A stretch of DNA of 5,579 nt from contig JALOTI010000151.1 in the NCBI GenBank assembly GCA_025457985.1, positions 1 to 5,579 of the forward strand. Reading direction: 5' to 3'. Origin of the DNA: Leptospira sp. (GTDB lineage: Bacteria > Spirochaetota > Leptospiria > Leptospirales > Leptospiraceae). The position numbers and the translations under genes were made by a program. The number at the start of each line of letters is the position of its first letter. The first letter of the stretch is position 1. Shown here in pieces: positions 4,916-5,579 of the stretch. Below the pieces are notes generated by a model. It was not told the origin of the DNA. It worked only from the letters and a program-made list of their open reading frames with translations, and made no database searches.

Positions 4916-5579
4916 TCAATTCAATTAGAATTACACTGAGAAATTTCAGCTCAATCCTGTTCGACAATTATTGTGTCCTCTGGCAACTGGGTGAATTAAT
5001 TAACTGAAGATAATATAAAGGCATTTTTCCACAGCGACATGGTGTTGGGCAATTCCATAACGAGCACTAACCAAACAGTCCTTGGGTAGTTCTTGGCGGT
5101 GGAACATTGAAAAATAGCTGCCCAATCTTCAACAGGTACTAGTGTTTGTCAAACAAAGACACACAGCACAGGCAAACTATACTATCAACTAACTACAAAG
5201 TCACCTTTAAACCACTGCACAATACAGTTGCAGCCAACAAATTAATCAGGAGATTTGTGCCACCGAAGTTACCAACAGCCGCGTAACTACACCTTGCATA
5301 CAACTCAGTTTGAAAATGTACGTAACCTTAAAAAATTACCAGCAGATCAGTAAAATTTCATCGAGATCAAGTTCAGTGATTTAACAGAAATAGTGACCAT
5401 GCGATCAATTCTGCCAGTAACGAGAGAAAAAATTCACCCGATCTGCTTACCACTCTATGATACCACAGACAGAAACAACTTCTCATATGATAGCTACCAT
5501 TTACAAGTCTACCTGGTTTAAAATTCAACATAACCCATAAAGCAGAAACATCACATTCCAACATTAAATGTCAATAATA
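4916..5579. other. About 660 bp with no recognisable gene
   Basis: No conserved protein, tRNA, rRNA or mobile element is visible on either strand. The + strand is A- and C-rich: hand counts over 5161-5220, 5281-5340 and 5461-5579 give about 61 C against 22 G, unlike the genes to the left. Short open stretches exist on the - strand. One spans 5564-5373 (63 residues, hydrophobic C-terminal part) and another, without a start, spans 5148-4996. Neither has a ribosome-binding site or a family I recognise. A 6-bp inverted repeat, AGTTAC/GTAACT, lies at 5267-5288. It may be decayed DNA or the upstream region of a gene beyond the right edge. Confidence 0.5.

Noticed and set aside
5044..5050. GTTGGGC, fitting the integron core GTTRRRY, as an attC site
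   Set aside because: No matching RYYYAAC partner with inner arms was found at a suitable distance, so it is probably chance.
5373..5564. 63-residue - strand frame with a hydrophobic C-terminal half
   Set aside because: No ribosome-binding site and no recognisable family; the composition of the tract does not support coding.

Overview
The window is AT-rich, purine-loaded bacterial DNA. Its gene styles (a tandem AAA+ ATPase, a split HipA-type toxin-antitoxin operon, an AAA_14/DUF4143 ATPase) fit the accessory genome of a low-GC bacterium. The style resembles Leptospira, but that is inference from general resemblance; no species marker is present.

Layout. (1) Positions 33-1940, + strand: a large protein with two AAA+ ATPase modules. 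Its frame stays open to the left edge, so the true start may lie outside the window. (2) Positions 1941-2063: a compact control region holding a 15-bp-arm inverted repeat, a second copy of its 19-bp core 80 bp later, and a degenerate inverted copy exactly midway. (3) Positions 2064-3527, + strand: a three-gene operon, hipB (HTH regulator) - hipS (HipA N-terminal subdomain) - hipT (HipA kinase core), with an 11-nt overlap and then an ATGA overlap. This is the gene order of the HipBST system known from enteropathogenic E. coli. (4) Positions 3528-3742: a short convergent intergenic stretch with a possible coding remnant. (5) Positions 3743-4882, - strand: an AAA_14/DUF4143 ATPase with a PD-(D/E)XK-like C-terminal motif, preceded by a near-perfect 28-bp palindrome. 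(6) Positions 4916-5579: about 660 bp with no recognisable gene and an A/C-rich + strand unlike the neighbouring genes.

How the genes work together. In the known HipBST system HipT is a Ser/Thr kinase toxin, HipS is the small antitoxin matching the N-terminal part of HipA, and HipB represses the operon and helps neutralisation. Here the hipT frame is broken by one in-frame TGA. It sits exactly where the conserved glycine of the catalytic-loop motif (G-N-x-D-M-H-x-K-N-F) should be, three codons before the catalytic Asp. The rest of the kinase follows in the same frame without another stop. The simplest reading is a recent nonsense mutation that disarms the toxin and leaves hipB and hipS intact; a sequencing error or stop-codon readthrough are the alternatives. 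The other notable signal is the operator array: TATAC-N8-GTATA sites at 40-bp spacing, with the same half-site geometry as the classical HipB operator TATCC-N8-GGATA.
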